Shown piece after piece: positions 44,164 through 54,618 of a DNA stretch of 64,000 nt (position 1 is its first letter; the number at the start of each line of letters is the position of its first letter). The position numbers were made by a program, and so were the translations under genes. This DNA comes from Girardinichthys multiradiatus (lineage: Eukaryota > Chordata > Actinopteri > Cyprinodontiformes > Goodeidae): NCBI RefSeq assembly GCF_021462225.1, contig NC_061812.1, positions 41,957,363 to 42,021,362 on the forward strand, written 5' to 3'. The notes under the pieces were generated by a model, which was given only the letters and a program-made list of their open reading frames with translations, was not told the DNA's origin and searched no databases.

Positions 44164-47100
44164 CGTTCGTTCGTTCGTCGTCTTCCGCTTATCCAGGACC
44201 GGGTCGCGGGGGCAGCAGACTCAGCAGAGACGCCCAGACGTCCCTCTCTCCAGACACCTCCTCCAGCTCCTCCAGGGGGAGCCCAAGGCGTTCCCAGGCC
44301 AGCTGAGAGACATAGTTCCTCCAGCGTGTCCTGGGCCGTCCCCTGGGCCTCCTCCCAGTGGGACGTGCCTGGAACACCTCTCGAGGAAGGCGTCCAGGAG
44401 GCATCCAGTATAGATGCCCGAGCCACCTTAACTGGCTCCTCTCGATGTGGAGGAGCAGCGGCTCTACTCCGAGCTCCTCCCGGATGGCCGAGCTCCTCAC
44501 CCTATCTCTGAGGAAGTGCCCGGCCACCCTACGGAGGAAGCTCATTTCAGCCGCTTGTATCCGTGATCTCGTTCTTTCGGTCATGACCCAAAGTTCATGG
44601 CCATAGGTGAGGGTAGGAACGTAGACCGACCAGTAAATTGAGAGCTTTGCTTTTCGGCTCAGCTCTCTCTTCACCACAATGGACCGGCACAGCGCCCCCA
44701 TTACTGTGGCAGCCGCACCGATCCGTCTGTCGATCTCCCGCTCCATTCTTCCCTCACTCGTGAACAAGACCCCGAGATACTTAAACTTCTCCACTTGAGG
44801 CAGGAACTCCCCTCCAACCTGAAGAGGACAAGCCACCCTTTTCCGGTCGAGTACCATGGCCTCGGACTTGGAGGAGCTGATCCTCATCCCAGCCGCTTCA
44901 CACTCGGCTGCGAACCGCCACAGCGCATGCTGTAGGTCTTGGCTAGAGGGGGCCAGCAGGACCACGTCATCCGCAAAAAGAAGAGACGAAATCCACTGGT
45001 CCCCAAACCAGACCCCCTCCGGCCCTTGGCTGCGTCTAGAAATCCTGTCCATAAAAGTTATGAACAGGACCGGCGAAAAAGGGCAGCCCTGCCGGAGTCC
45101 AACATGCACTGGGAACAGGTCCGACTTAGTGCCGGCAATGCGGACCAAACTCCTGCTCCGCTCGTACAGGGACCGGATGGCTCCTAATAAAGGGCCCCCG
45201 ATTCCATACTCCTGGAGCAACCCCCACAGGGCATCACGAGGGACACAGTCGAATGCCTTCTCCAGGTCCACTAAACACATGTGAACCGGTTGGGCAAACT
45301 CCCATGAACCCTCGAGCACCCTGTAGAGGGTATAGAGCTGGTCCAGTGTTCCACGGCTGGGACGAAAACCACACTGTTCCTCCTGAAGCCGAGGTTCGAC
45401 TATCGGTCGGACTCTCCTCTCCAATACCCTGGCGTAGGCCTTACCAGGGAGGCTGAGGAGTGTGATCCCCCTGTAGTTGGAACACACCCTCCGGTCCCCC
45501 TTCTTATAAAGGGGGACCACCACCCCAGTCTGCCAGTCCAGAGGCACTGTCCCCGACCGCCACGCAATGTTGAAGAGGCGTGTCAACCATGACAGCCCTA
45601 CAACATCCAGACACTTGAGGTACTCAGGGCGGATCTCATCCACCCCCGAAGCCTTGCCACCGCGGAGCTTTTTAACCACCTCGGTGACTTCAGCCTGGGT
45701 GATGAAAGAGTCCAACCCCGAGTCCCCAGCCTCTGTTTCCACCACGGAATGCGTGATGGCAGGATTGAGGAGATCCTCGAAGTACTCCTTCCACCGCCCG
45801 ATAATGTCCTCAGTCGAGGTCAGCAGTCTCCTGCCCCCACTATAAACAGTGTTGGCAAAGCACTGCTTCCCCCTCCTGAGGCGCCGGACGGTTTGCCAGA
45901 ATCGCTTCGAGGCCAACCGGTAGTCCTTCTCCATGGCCTCACCGAACTCTTCCCAGGCCCGAGTTTTTGCCTCTGCCACAGCCCGGGCCGCAGCACGCTT
46001 GGCCTCACGGTACCCATCAGCCGCCTCAGGAGTCCCACAAGCCAACCACAGCCGATAGGACTCCTTCTTCAGTTTAACAGCATCCCTTACTGCCGGTGTC
46101 CACCACCAGGTTCTGGGATTGCCGCCACGACAGGCACCGCAGACCTTACTGCCGCAGCTATGGGCAGCAGCATCGACAATAGATGCAGAGAACATGGTCC
46201 ACTCGGACTCTATGTCTCCAACATCCCCCGGGATCTGGTCGAAGCTCTCCCGGAGGTGGGAGTTGAATACATCCCTGGCCGAGGGCTCCGCCAGGCGTTC
46301 CCAGCAGACCCTCACTATGCGCTTGAGCCTGCCGAGTCTGTCCGGCTTTCTCCTCCTCCAGCGGATCCAACTCACCACCAGGTGATGATCAGTGGACAGC
46401 TCAGCCCCTCTCTTCACCCGAGTGTCCAAAACTTGCGGCCGAAGGTCTGATGATACGACAACAAAGTCGATCATCGACCTCCTGCCTAGGGTGTCCTGGT
46501 GCCAAGTGCACTGATGGACACCCTTATGTTTGAACATGGTGTTCGTTATGGACAATCCGTGACTAGCACAGAAGTCCAATAACAAAACACCACTCGGATT
46601 CAGATCGGGGAGGCCATTCCTCCCGATCACGCCTCTCCAGGTGTCACTGTCGTTCCCCACGTGGGCGTTGAAGTCCCCCAGCAGAATAATGGAGTCCCCG
46701 GGAGGGGCACTATCCAGCACCCCCGACAGGGACGCCAAGAAGGCAGGGTACTCTGCACTACCACTCGGCCCATAGGCTGAAATGATAGTCAGAGACCTCT
46801 CCCCAACCCGAAGGCGCAGGGATACAACCCTCTCATCCACTGGGGTAAACCCCAACACGAGACGGCTGAGCTGGGGGGCAACAAGCAAACCCACACCAGC
46901 CCGCCGCCTCTCCCCGTGGGCCACTCCAGAGTAGAAGAGAGTCCAACCCCTCTCAAGGAGATGGGTTTCAGAGCCCACGCTGTGCGTGGAGGCGAGCCCG
47001 ACTATTTCTAGTCGATATCTCTCGACCTCCCGCACAAGCTCAGGCTCCTTCCCCCCCAGCAAGGTGACATTCCACGTCCCTAGAGCCAGCCTAAGCATCC

Positions 47101-47523
47101 GGGGATTGGGCCGCTGAGGTCTCCACCTTCGTCCGCCACCCAATCCTCTTTGCACCGGTCCTTCACGGTTCCCCCTGCAGGTGGTGGGCCCACTGGGGGA
47201 TGGCCTCGCGTCTCTCGTTCGGGCTTGGCCCGGCCGGGTCCCGCGAGGAGCAACCCGGCCACCAGGCGCTCTCCGACGAGTCCCGACCCCAGGCCTGGCT
47301 CCAGGGTGGGACCCCGGCTCCGCCGTACCGGGCGACGTCACGTGCCTCGATATTTTGTTCTTCATGAGGGGTTCTTGAACCATTCTTTGTCTGACCCATC
47401 ACCTAGAGCCTATTTGCCATGGGAGACCCTACCAGGGGCATTTAGGCCCCAGACAACATAGCCTCTAGGATCATTTGAGCACTCAAACCCCTCCACCACG
47501 TTAAGGTGACGGTTCAAGGAGGG
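44164..47523 (-). mobile_element. RTE-clade LINE, full length, intact frame
   Basis: A 3.36-kb non-LTR retrotransposon on the - strand, bounded by a perfect 13-bp duplication (44151-44163 and 47524-47536). Its 3' end is a short TTCG microsatellite tail (44162-44178). The 5' end on the - strand starts CCTCCTTGAACCGTCACC, the usual start of this common fish element. It is GC- and CpG-rich against AT-rich flanks. One endonuclease-RT frame is uninterrupted. Rex3/Expander-like is the likely subgroup. Confidence 0.93.
44189..47383 (-). CDS. RTE-clade endonuclease/reverse transcriptase, intact
   Basis: 1064 residues for target-primed reverse transcription. Residues 1-95 are a basic, Pro/Arg-rich leader that may be partly untranslated. 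The APE-type endonuclease spans about 96-340, with TWNV at its start, GDFNAHVG (236-243), MIDFVVVS and TDHH (331-334). The position that is QE-T-H in many APE enzymes reads AST-H. The reverse transcriptase (about 560-830) has a GIT block near 639, first Asp706 in [18 protein letters not shown] (763-771) and FADD (803-806). The C-terminal part (830-1064) has the YGHELW and RWLGHL motifs and an Arg/Pro-rich end. No stop or frameshift was seen. The start codon used is uncertain; an internal Met at 96 is an alternative. Confidence 0.92.
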   Translation of the reverse strand: MVQEPLMKNKISRHVTSPGTAEPGSHPGARPGVGTRRRAPGGRVAPRGTRPGQARTRDARPSPSGPTTCRGNREGPVQRGLGGGRRWRPQRPNPRMLRLALGTWNVTLLGGKEPELVREVERYRLEIVGLASTHSVGSETHLLERGWTLFYSGVAHGERRRAGVGLLVAPQLSRLVLGFTPVDERVVSLRLRVGERSLTIISAYGPSGSAEYPAFLASLSGVLDSAPPGDSIILLGDFNAHVGNDSDTWRGVIGRNGLPDLNPSGVLLLDFCASHGLSITNTMFKHKGVHQCTWHQDTLGRRSMIDFVVVSSDLRPQVLDTRVKRGAELSTDHHLVVSWIRWRRRKPDRLGRLKRIVRVCWERLAEPSARDVFNSHLRESFDQIPGDVGDIESEWTMFSASIVDAAAHSCGSKVCGACRGGNPRTWWWTPAVRDAVKLKKESYRLWLACGTPEAADGYREAKRAAARAVAEAKTRAWEEFGEAMEKDYRLASKRFWQTVRRLRRGKQCFANTVYSGGRRLLTSTEDIIGRWKEYFEDLLNPAITHSVVETEAGDSGLDSFITQAEVTEVVKKLRGGKASGVDEIRPEYLKCLDVVGLSWLTRLFNIAWRSGTVPLDWQTGVVVPLYKKGDRRVCSNYRGITLLSLPGKAYARVLERRVRPIVEPRLQEEQCGFRPSRGTLDQLYTLYRVLEGSWEFAQPVHMCLVDLEKAFDCVPRDALWGLLQEYGIGGPLLGAIRSLYERSRSLVRIAGTKSDLFPVHVGLRQGCPFSPVLFITFMDRISRRSQGPEGVWFGDQWISSLLFADDVVLLAPSSQDLQHALWRFAAECEAAGMRISSSKSEAMVLDRKRVACPLQVGGEFLPQVEKFKYLGVLFTSEGRMEREIDRRIGAAATVMGALCRSIVVKRELSRKAKLSIYWSVYVPTLTYGHELWVMTERTRSRIQAAEMSFLRRVAGHFLRDRVRSSAIREELGVEPLLLHIERSQLRWLGHLYWMPPGRLPREVFQARPTGRRPRGRPRTRWRNYVSQLAWERLGLPLEELEEVSGERDVWASLLSLLPPRPGPG

Positions 47524-47536
47524 GTGGTTAAATGTT
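47524..47536 (+). repeat. Target-site duplication of the RTE LINE, right copy
   Basis: Exact repeat of 44151-44163. Confidence 0.9.
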
Positions 47537-48324
47537 TCTTATCAAAATGAGAAACCACATGCTTTTTGTTGCTTTCAACTTATTCTGGCATAATTCTGGC
47601 TTAATATTCAAGGATTTTTCTAATCAGAAGAGTTATCTTTTAACAGATTTCAAGCAGGGGAGTGACAATACATCCACATTGGGAAATGTGACAACACACA
47701 CAACATTTTGTTCATGAGAACAAATTGTGACACAGTGTAGCTATACTTGTTTGAAAACTCAGAATAGTCTTCATTTTTTTTCCATAAATTTTAAACTTTA
47801 TTCCAAAGAGGCTGTGTTTACAGTAGTATTGTCCTATTAATATTCAATCTGTCAAAATACTTTTGATTTTGAAGTGGAATGAATGCAGTCCAAACGTGTT
47901 TATTAGCAGATGCTAACTTTAGTGTCTATTCTTTAGCCATTTGGAGCATTCTTACCATGCTGATGAGTCATTTGTGTCTTATCTTTCAATCTGTAACTTA
48001 CAAAATCCATTGTAGACTTCTAAATTGTAGACATCTCAATCCCATTGAGAAGTCTTTATTAGTAGGAAAGCAGGTTTGCCAACTCCTCAATGAGGACAAT
48101 GTTTATTGGCTGTTCTAAAAGTAGCTAAAATGCACAAAATGATGTCATTTAATCTGCATAATTGTATATGTCTGTATTTGTCTGATAAATATATATATAT
48201 TTTTTTTTATAATGTCACATTTTCAACCCTCTACCTTTATCTGGGTTTGGGACCAGCAAAAGTGAGTTGAGTGACACATGGGGGAAGATGTTTAGGGTTC
48301 TTTGTTATTAGCTGTTATTAATAC
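47537..48324. other. Unclassified AT-rich DNA
   Basis: No gene or recognised repeat beyond a short AT run at 48186-48212. Confidence 0.45.
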
Positions 48325-48600
48325 AGTTAGGCCCAAATTAATTCATAGCCCTGACAGATTTAGATTTTAGAGCATTCTGGAGTAGCACAGCCGGAGTCAC
48401 AACTTGAATCTGTTATAGAAGGGAGTTTATCTCAAAAACCTGGAGCTCATCACCAGAGATAAATCATCAAATTACCACTGAAAAAGGCAAACTGCTGCTC
48501 AGTAATTATGAGGACGGTTGTATTACTATAATGCCAAAACAAATTTCCCACTGATTATTGAGATTAGAATGAATACGTTTGAACAAACCGTTTTTTAAAT
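48325..48600 (+). mobile_element. Internally deleted Tc1-like derivative, copy 2
   Basis: A TIR-like start GTTAGGCCCAAATTAATTCAT (48329-48349, close to the start of 14001-14360) passes after about 60 bp to CAGCCGGAGTCACAACTTGA, the degraded catalytic-Glu region. It then follows the same ACCAGAGATAAAT and AGTAATTATGAGG order as copy 1. No coding frame remains. Confidence 0.6.
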
Positions 48601-50529
48601 AAAAAGTAAATAAGATAGTTCAATAAAACTGATACTACAATTGGTTTGTTTTATTTTGCTTTGAGAAAAGTCTACCTCATTTATTACCAGTAGCAAATGT
48701 CCTGTTAAAAGATTATTTTAAATCTAGATATGCGAAGGTATCAATAATCTTAGTCTTAACTGTATGTCACGAAGTACAGCTTTCTGCATTCATTTAGAAC
48801 TCATAAGTAAATTGATCCCGCTGGATGAAACTTGGGATTGTCTCACCACTCGTTGGCAGTCATATTTTTACCATGCTGTGCATTCAGTGAGCAAATCATT
48901 AAGATTGGCCTCTTTTTTCAATGTAAAGTCTGTTTACACCAATCCATATTTTTAATCCGCGTGAATTTGCTGTGCTCTGAGAAATTCTGCTGAATCCTTC
49001 TCCGTTTATTCCTGTGAATGGATCAATGAGCTTTGTCGCTTACTCAGAATGAAATGCTCCCGAGTTGTTCTAAATTTTGTATCAACCATCCCGCCCCCTC
49101 CCCGAATCGGCCTTCACCACACATTAATCGGATCAGCTCTATCTGTATCTGCGCATTCAGACAATGCTGTTATCATCCCATGTTTTCCGGTCAATGCGCT
49201 CACAGGACTTTCTTGCATCAGACTGAAATGACATAAAGGTACATGGCTTCTGACAGCAAAGACATTTCTTGGGTTAAAATTAGAAATAGTGGGTGATATT
49301 GTTGCAAACAGGAAAGGACACAGATGCTCAGACTACAGTATGCACAGATATTGTAGGCATTAAAGAAAGGGGCTCATCGGCCTGGGGATGAATTGTCAGC
49401 AGCTGTTTTATCAAAAATCAGATCCTGGCTGCTGGACACTAATTTATATATTTAGTGTAAACAGAAGGACTCTTGGGTAGCTGTGCAGGAGGTCATAGAA
49501 AACATTAGCATTAAGATCGCCTTTTAAGCAGGATGTTCTCTCTGCTGACTAACTCATATTTAAATGACATGGAGATTCATCACTTTTATTATTTTAAGCT
49601 ATTTTTAAGGTACTGGTAAGGTTTTTTTTAGAACAGTGGTCATTAGCATGTTTGTTTCAAAAATGTGTTTTTAAAAAATAAAAATCCTAAGTCATTGAAC
49701 TTTAATTGTATACAGAAAGGAAACGAGATTTTTTTATTCATTAAAATTAATTCTTTTTAGTTACACAAAAATGACATTTAAGTTAAAAATCTAAATATTC
49801 TATTCACTATAGAATTGAGAATCCCCTTAGTATCACACCAATATGTTTCAGTGAACAAATAAGTAAAATAATATATCATTGTTTAGGTTTAACTTAAAGA
49901 GAGGAGGGTTGACTAACACTAGAAAACAATGTACCTTTTTATGCTGGAGCTGCTTATTCTTTTAAGGTGTAAACATGTACTGTACTATCATATTGCATTA
50001 ATTTCAAAAGTTGCAAAGTTCTACACCAGCAGAAGAAGACCACCCCGTTTAAGAAATATTATGTAATGTTTGGACAGGCACCTAAACAAACAGTTTCTTG
50101 ATCACAACAGCTTGTAAACATTGCATGATAAAGTAGCTGATAGTGTAACAGCTGAAAACAAGCAGAGCAGAAAGTACTTCAGACTAGAAGCCAGGTCTGA
50201 TGCATCTTGGTTGCATAATGGTGTTATGTGAAAGAGGATGTGCTGTGAGCAGCATGCCTTTCTTACTCCACTAATTCCACGACCCTGGGTTGGTTGAGCT
50301 GTGCGCATTTGTTTATTTTTTTCTACTGAACTGTTTAATAACAATTTAAACCATGATGTTTCAGTACTGTACTTTTCTCAGATACCTGATCTTTTAATAT
50401 TTCCAGATGGTTTATATGAATCCTGCTTAAAATGACGGGTGCAACTGCCTTTTCCACAATGCTTTCAAATATTGATCAGAGGTCAAAAATGCCAATCAAT
50501 GTCCAAACACATACTGTTTTTGAACACAG
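48601..50529. other. Unclassified DNA, with enhancer-like patches
   Basis: AT-rich overall. 48930-49210 and 49365-49480 are less AT-rich and lack transposon signatures (for example GGGGATGAATTGTCAGCAGC at 49384-49403). They might be conserved non-coding sequence. No coding exon, RNA gene or repeat pair was recognised. Confidence 0.35.
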
Positions 50530-51400
50530 AAGTTGTTTTACTGTGCCTTGCAAAGGTATTACCAGTTTGACTTTTTTGCAGTTTGACTTGTTATAACCTC
50601 AAACCTCATCTCATTTTATAGGGATTTTATGTGATGAACAAACACAAATTAAATGATAATTGCAAAGTTGAAGAAAAGTAACTAATTGCTTTTAACATTT
50701 TTTACAAGTAAAAGTGTGCACAGAGCACTCTGAGTCCTCTAACATTTGCTGACGAGGAAAAGCATACCAACAGCAGGATGCTGCCACCACCATGTTTCAA
50801 AGTGAGTATATGGTTGATATGCAGTGAATCATTCCCAATGGCATGTATTTAGTTCTATTACCTTTACATCTCAAGGGTATGACAAAACTCCAAACCTACC
50901 AAGACATGGTCATCTACATAAACTTACAGGCCAGGCAAGAGCATTAATTAGAGAAGCAGCGGAGAGACCCATGGTAATCCTGGAGGAGCTGCGGAGATCA
51001 ACAGCTCAGGTGGGTGAATCTGTCGACAGGGTAACTAACAGTGGTGTAGTGTGTAGACCACAGATCTTTGAGCGCAAAGAATAAAGCCATTGTGGAAAGA
51101 AACCCATGAAGGGACACAGCAAACAGAGGAGGGTGCGTAGGTCAGATGAGACCAAAAATATACTATGCTATGTATATAAAAAAAACAAACATTAAACATG
51201 ACACCCTGAACATCTGTACAGTAGCCTGTATTAGTGGTAGTAACATGTTGTGGTGATGTTTTCCATCAGCAGGGACAAGGACGCTGGCCAGAGTTGATAG
51301 AAAGATAAATATAGTTAATTGCAGGACAATCCTGGAATGACCCGCAATTTTCAGCTGGAACTACAGTGGAATGGTCTAGATTAAAGCATATTTATGTTTT
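50530..51400 (+). mobile_element. Tc1-like fossil, rearranged
   Basis: Starts with TIR-like GTGCCTTGCAAAGGTATTAC (50542-50561). It holds an N-terminal transposase piece in frame around 50880-51070, with an IREAAERPMVILEELRRSTA-type block, then HGGG-like and C-terminal scraps out of order. It is heavily deleted, with no full frame. Confidence 0.65.
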
Positions 51401-51429
51401 TGTGTCTCTGTGCTAACCCCCCCAGTTAA

Positions 51430-51690
51430 AAGCTGTCCTCAGCCAAACATAGCAGAAGCATAGTCCATGCTCAACGAGAATCCTGACAAGGTCTCCAACC
51501 TCATAATAGACTGGATGATGCTTCAGATCATCGTATTTCTTTTGCCTCTTATGACTCGCTGACAAAACCATACGAGCATGATCATGCGCATCCTGAAGCG
51601 AAGCTCCCAGGTCATCTGAGTAAGATGTCTCTGGTTCATCCACGCCTTCCCATGAGGGTTGGGTAATAAGATCCAATGGAGTGTATATAT
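51430..51690 (-). pseudogene. Gypsy/retroviral integrase C-terminal fragment
   Basis: The - strand reads about 75 codons with the pattern of a chromodomain-free gypsy integrase C-terminus. An LQDAHDHAR block is followed by KRQKKYDD, then YEVGDLV (about 51480-51500). It is bordered on both sides by Tc1-like sequence, with no LTR. It is an orphan scrap, probably moved or left by later insertions. Confidence 0.65.
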
Positions 51691-51696
51691 ATATAA

Positions 51697-52842
51697 AGGT
51701 TTGGACACAACTTCTCATTCAAAGAGTTTTCTTTATTTTCATGACTATGAATATTGTAGCTTCACACTGAAAAAAGCAGCTAAGTAAAGAAAAAATTAGT
51801 GGCCATCATTACTTTAAGAAATGAAGGTCAGTCAGTCTGAACAATTGGGAAAACTTTGAAAGTGTCCCCAAGTGCAGTCACAAAAACCATGAAGCGCTAC
51901 AAAGAAACAGGCTCACATGAGGACCGTCCCAGAAAAGGAAGACCAAGAGTCACCTCTGCTGTAGACGATAAATTCATCCGAGTCACCAGCCTCAGAAATC
52001 GCAGGTTAACAGCAGCTCAGATTAGAGAACAGGTCAATCCCACACAGAGTTCTAGCAGCAGACACATCTCTAGAACATCTGTTAAGAGGTGACTGTGTGA
52101 ATCAGGCCTTCATGGTAAAATAGTTGCTAGGAAACCACTGCTGAGGACAGGCAACAAGCAGAAGAGACTTGTTTGGGCTAAAGAACACAAGGAATGGACA
52201 TTAGACCAGTGGAAATCTGTGCTTTGGTCTGATGAGTCCAAGTTTGAGATCTTTGGTTCCAACCACCGTGTCTTTGTGTGGCGCAGAAGAGGTGAACGGA
52301 TGGACTCTACATGCCTGGTTCCCACCGTGAAGCATGGAGGAGGTGTGATGGTGTGGGGGTGCTTTGCTGGTGACACTGTTGGGGATTTATTCAAAATAGA
52401 AGGTATACTGAACCAGCATGGCTACCACAGCATCTTGCAGCGGCATGCTATTCCATCCGGTTTGTGTTTAGTTGGACCATCATTTATTTTTCAACAGGAC
52501 AATGACCCCAAACACACCTCCAGGCTGTGTAAGGGCTATTTGACCAATGGGGTGCTGCGCCAGATGACATGGCCTCCACAGTCACCGGACCTGAACCCAA
52601 TTGAGATGGTTTAGGGTGAGCTGAACCGCAGAGTGAAGGCAAAAGGGCCAACAAGTGCTAAGCATCTCTGGGAACTCCTTCAAGACTGTTGGAAAGCCAG
52701 TTCAGGTGACTACCTCTTGAAGCTCATCAACAGAATGCCAAGAGTGTGCGGAGCAGTAATCAAAGCAAAAGGTGGCTACTTTGAAGAACCTAGAATATAA
52801 GACATATTTTCAGTTGTTTCACACTTTTTTGTTCAGTATATA
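51697..52842 (+). mobile_element. Tc1-like transposon (copy Tc1-d), right end missing
   Basis: The left TIR starts in GGTTTGGACACAACTTCTC next to a TA run. The transposase follows to 52800, then ends shortly after TTTCACACTTTTTTGTTCAG. The inverse of the left TIR is not found at the right edge, where different sequence (CAGGGGTGAGAG, 52843) begins. It is therefore a truncated copy. Confidence 0.8.
51820..52800 (+). pseudogene. Tc1-like transposase (Tc1-d), three nonsense codons
   Basis: One continuous frame to TAA 52798-52800 with in-frame stops TGA 51838-51840, TGA 52090-52092 and TAG 52612-52614. The two TGA codons fit CGA decay and the TAG fits loss of the Trp that normally follows the catalytic Glu motif. 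The helix-turn-helix (SPSAVTKTMKRY) and the triad LWSDESKF, QQDNDPKH and LNPIEM are present with DD34E spacing. No frameshift was seen in the part inspected. The true start codon is not evident upstream of 51820. Confidence 0.88.
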
Positions 52843-53308
52843 CAGGGGTGAGAGTGAGCTGGTACGGTCCGGTACTGCGTACCACTAAAAGATTCTGTGC
52901 CGGTACGCAGTACCAGTTACGGCTGCAACAATTCCCGAGCACACAAAGAACATCAGATCCGCTACCAATAGTCAGTCTAAAACACAACTTAATCTGTTTA
53001 TAAATATAGCTTTTCTCCCCTCATTCCAAATTGTTTCTGAACTGTTCTGCTATGATGGAGCCTCAATGCTCTTGCTTTGCTTCTTTCCCCTCGGAGCTCG
53101 AGGCTGTTGTGAACAGCCAGCCTTTAAAACGAGCACCGCTACGTTTAATGTCTGTCTGCTCGCTGCTAAATACCCCAGTTAAAAGCAAAGGGAGAGTAAC
53201 CAGTTGTGGTTCATGTTATTTTGCTGAATTACAACAATACAGTACAGCTCGAAAACCGAGATTTCACATGCACTACACAAGAGCTCATGCGTGCTTAACA
53301 ATTAACAC
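52843..53308. other. Unclassified DNA-transposon-like fragment with palindrome
   Basis: Begins CAGGGGTGAGAGTGAGC, like the terminal repeat of a hAT-type element. It holds a perfect 13-bp inverted repeat GGTACTGCGTACC/GGTACGCAGTACC (52871-52883 and 52902-52914). The rest (53030-53300) has an open + frame of about 100 codons without a recognised domain. No opposite terminus was found before the microsatellite. Confidence 0.35.
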
Positions 53309-53370
53309 ACACACACACAGACACACACACATATATATATAGGGTATATATATAAATATATATATATACC
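53309..53370. repeat. CA then TA microsatellite with hairpin potential
   Basis: A CA run (53309-53331) passes into alternating TA. AGGGTATATATATA at 53341-53354 is complementary to TATATATATACCCT at about 53358-53372, so the TA part can form a cruciform-like hairpin. It abuts the truncated end of the Tc1-b2 copy. Confidence 0.8.
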
Positions 53371-54604
53371 CTCAGTTTTAGACCACAATAATTTATTAGT
53401 ATGGTGTAGGGCCTCCTTTTGCGGCCAATACAGCGTCAATTTGTCTTGGGAATGACATATACAAGTCCTGCACAGTGGTCAGAGGGATTTTAAGCCATTC
53501 TTCTTGCAGGATAGTGGCCAGGTCACTACGTGATACCGGTGGAGGAAAACGTTTCCTGACTCGCTCCTCCAAAACACCCCAAAGTGGCTCAATAATATTT
53601 AGATTTGGTGACTGTGCAGGCCATGAGAGATGTTCAACTTCACTTTCACATTCATCAAACCAATCTTTCACCAGTCTTGCTGTGTGTATTGGTGCATTGT
53701 CATCCTGATACACGGCACCGCCTTCACGATACAATGTTTGAACTATTGGATGCACATGGTCCTCAAGAATGGTTCGGTAGTCCTTGACCCATCTAGCACA
53801 AGTATTTGGCCAAGGGAATGCCATGATATGGCAGCCCAAACCATCACTGATCCACCCCCATGCTTCACTCTGGGCATGCAAAAGTCTGGGTGGTACGCTT
53901 CTTTGGGGCTTCTCCACACGGTAACTCTCCCGGATGTGGGGAAAACGGTAAAGATGGACTCATCATAGAACAATACATGTTTCACATTGTCCACAGCCCA
54001 AGATTTGCGCTCCTTGCACCATTGAAACCGACGTTTGGCATTGACATGAGTGACCAAAGGTTTGGCTATAGCGGCCTGGCCGTGTATATTGACCTTGTGG
54101 AGCTCCCGACGGACAGTTCTGGTGGAAACAGGAGAGTTGAGGTGCACATTTAATTCTGCCGTGATTTGGGCAGCTGTGGTTTTATGTTTTTTTAGATACA
54201 ATCCGGGTTAGCACCCGAACATCCCTTTCAGACAGCTTCCTCTTGCGTCCACAGTTAATCCTGTTGGATGTGGTTCGTCCTTCTTGGTGGTATGCTGACA
54301 TTACCCTGGATACCGTGGCTCTTGATACATCACAAAGACTTGCTGTCTTGGTCACAGATGCGTCAGCAAGACGTGCACCAACAATTTGTCCTCTTTTGAA
54401 CTCTGGTATGTCACCCATAATGTTGTGTGCATTTCAATATTTCGAGTAAAATTGTGCTCTTACCCTGCTAATTGAACCTTCACACTCTGCTCTTACTGGT
54501 GCAATGTGCAATCAATGAAGACTGGCTACCAGGCTGGTCCAATTTCGCCATGAAACCTCCCACACTAAAATGACAGGTGTTTCAGTTTCATTGTCCAACC
54601 CCTG
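53371..54604 (-). mobile_element. Tc1-like transposon (copy Tc1-b2), one TIR lost
   Basis: Second copy of the family at 2270-3507, on the other strand. The right-hand TIR is complete and ends at 54604, followed by TA. At the left, homology stops at CAGTTTTAGACC (about 53373). The terminal 30-odd bases present in copy b1 are replaced by the TA microsatellite. Confidence 0.9.
53396..54418 (-). pseudogene. Tc1-like transposase (Tc1-b2), two frameshifts
   Basis: Starts ATG 54416-54418 (MGDIPEFKRGQ) and ends at 53396. Compared with copy b1, an extra A in an A-run at about 54191-54198 shifts the frame after residue 77. Two extra bases near 53790 (GATGGGTCAAGG versus GATGGCAAGG) shift it back into a third frame. 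All three catalytic residues survive across the frames: SDES (about 53960), QDDNAP (about 53700) and LNIIEPLW (about 53600). This copy therefore keeps the segment deleted from b1. Confidence 0.9.
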
Positions 54605-54618
54605 TATATGTATATATA

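Noticed and set aside
44149..47461. Many long + strand open frames opposite the RTE LINE (up to 233 codons)
   Set aside because: They are antisense shadows of the GC-rich 1064-codon endonuclease/RT frame and show no domains.
52842..53370. Bacterial-style CRISPR or other tandem array around the palindrome and microsatellite
   Set aside because: There is one palindrome only and simple CA/TA runs; no spaced direct repeats, and the context is vertebrate.
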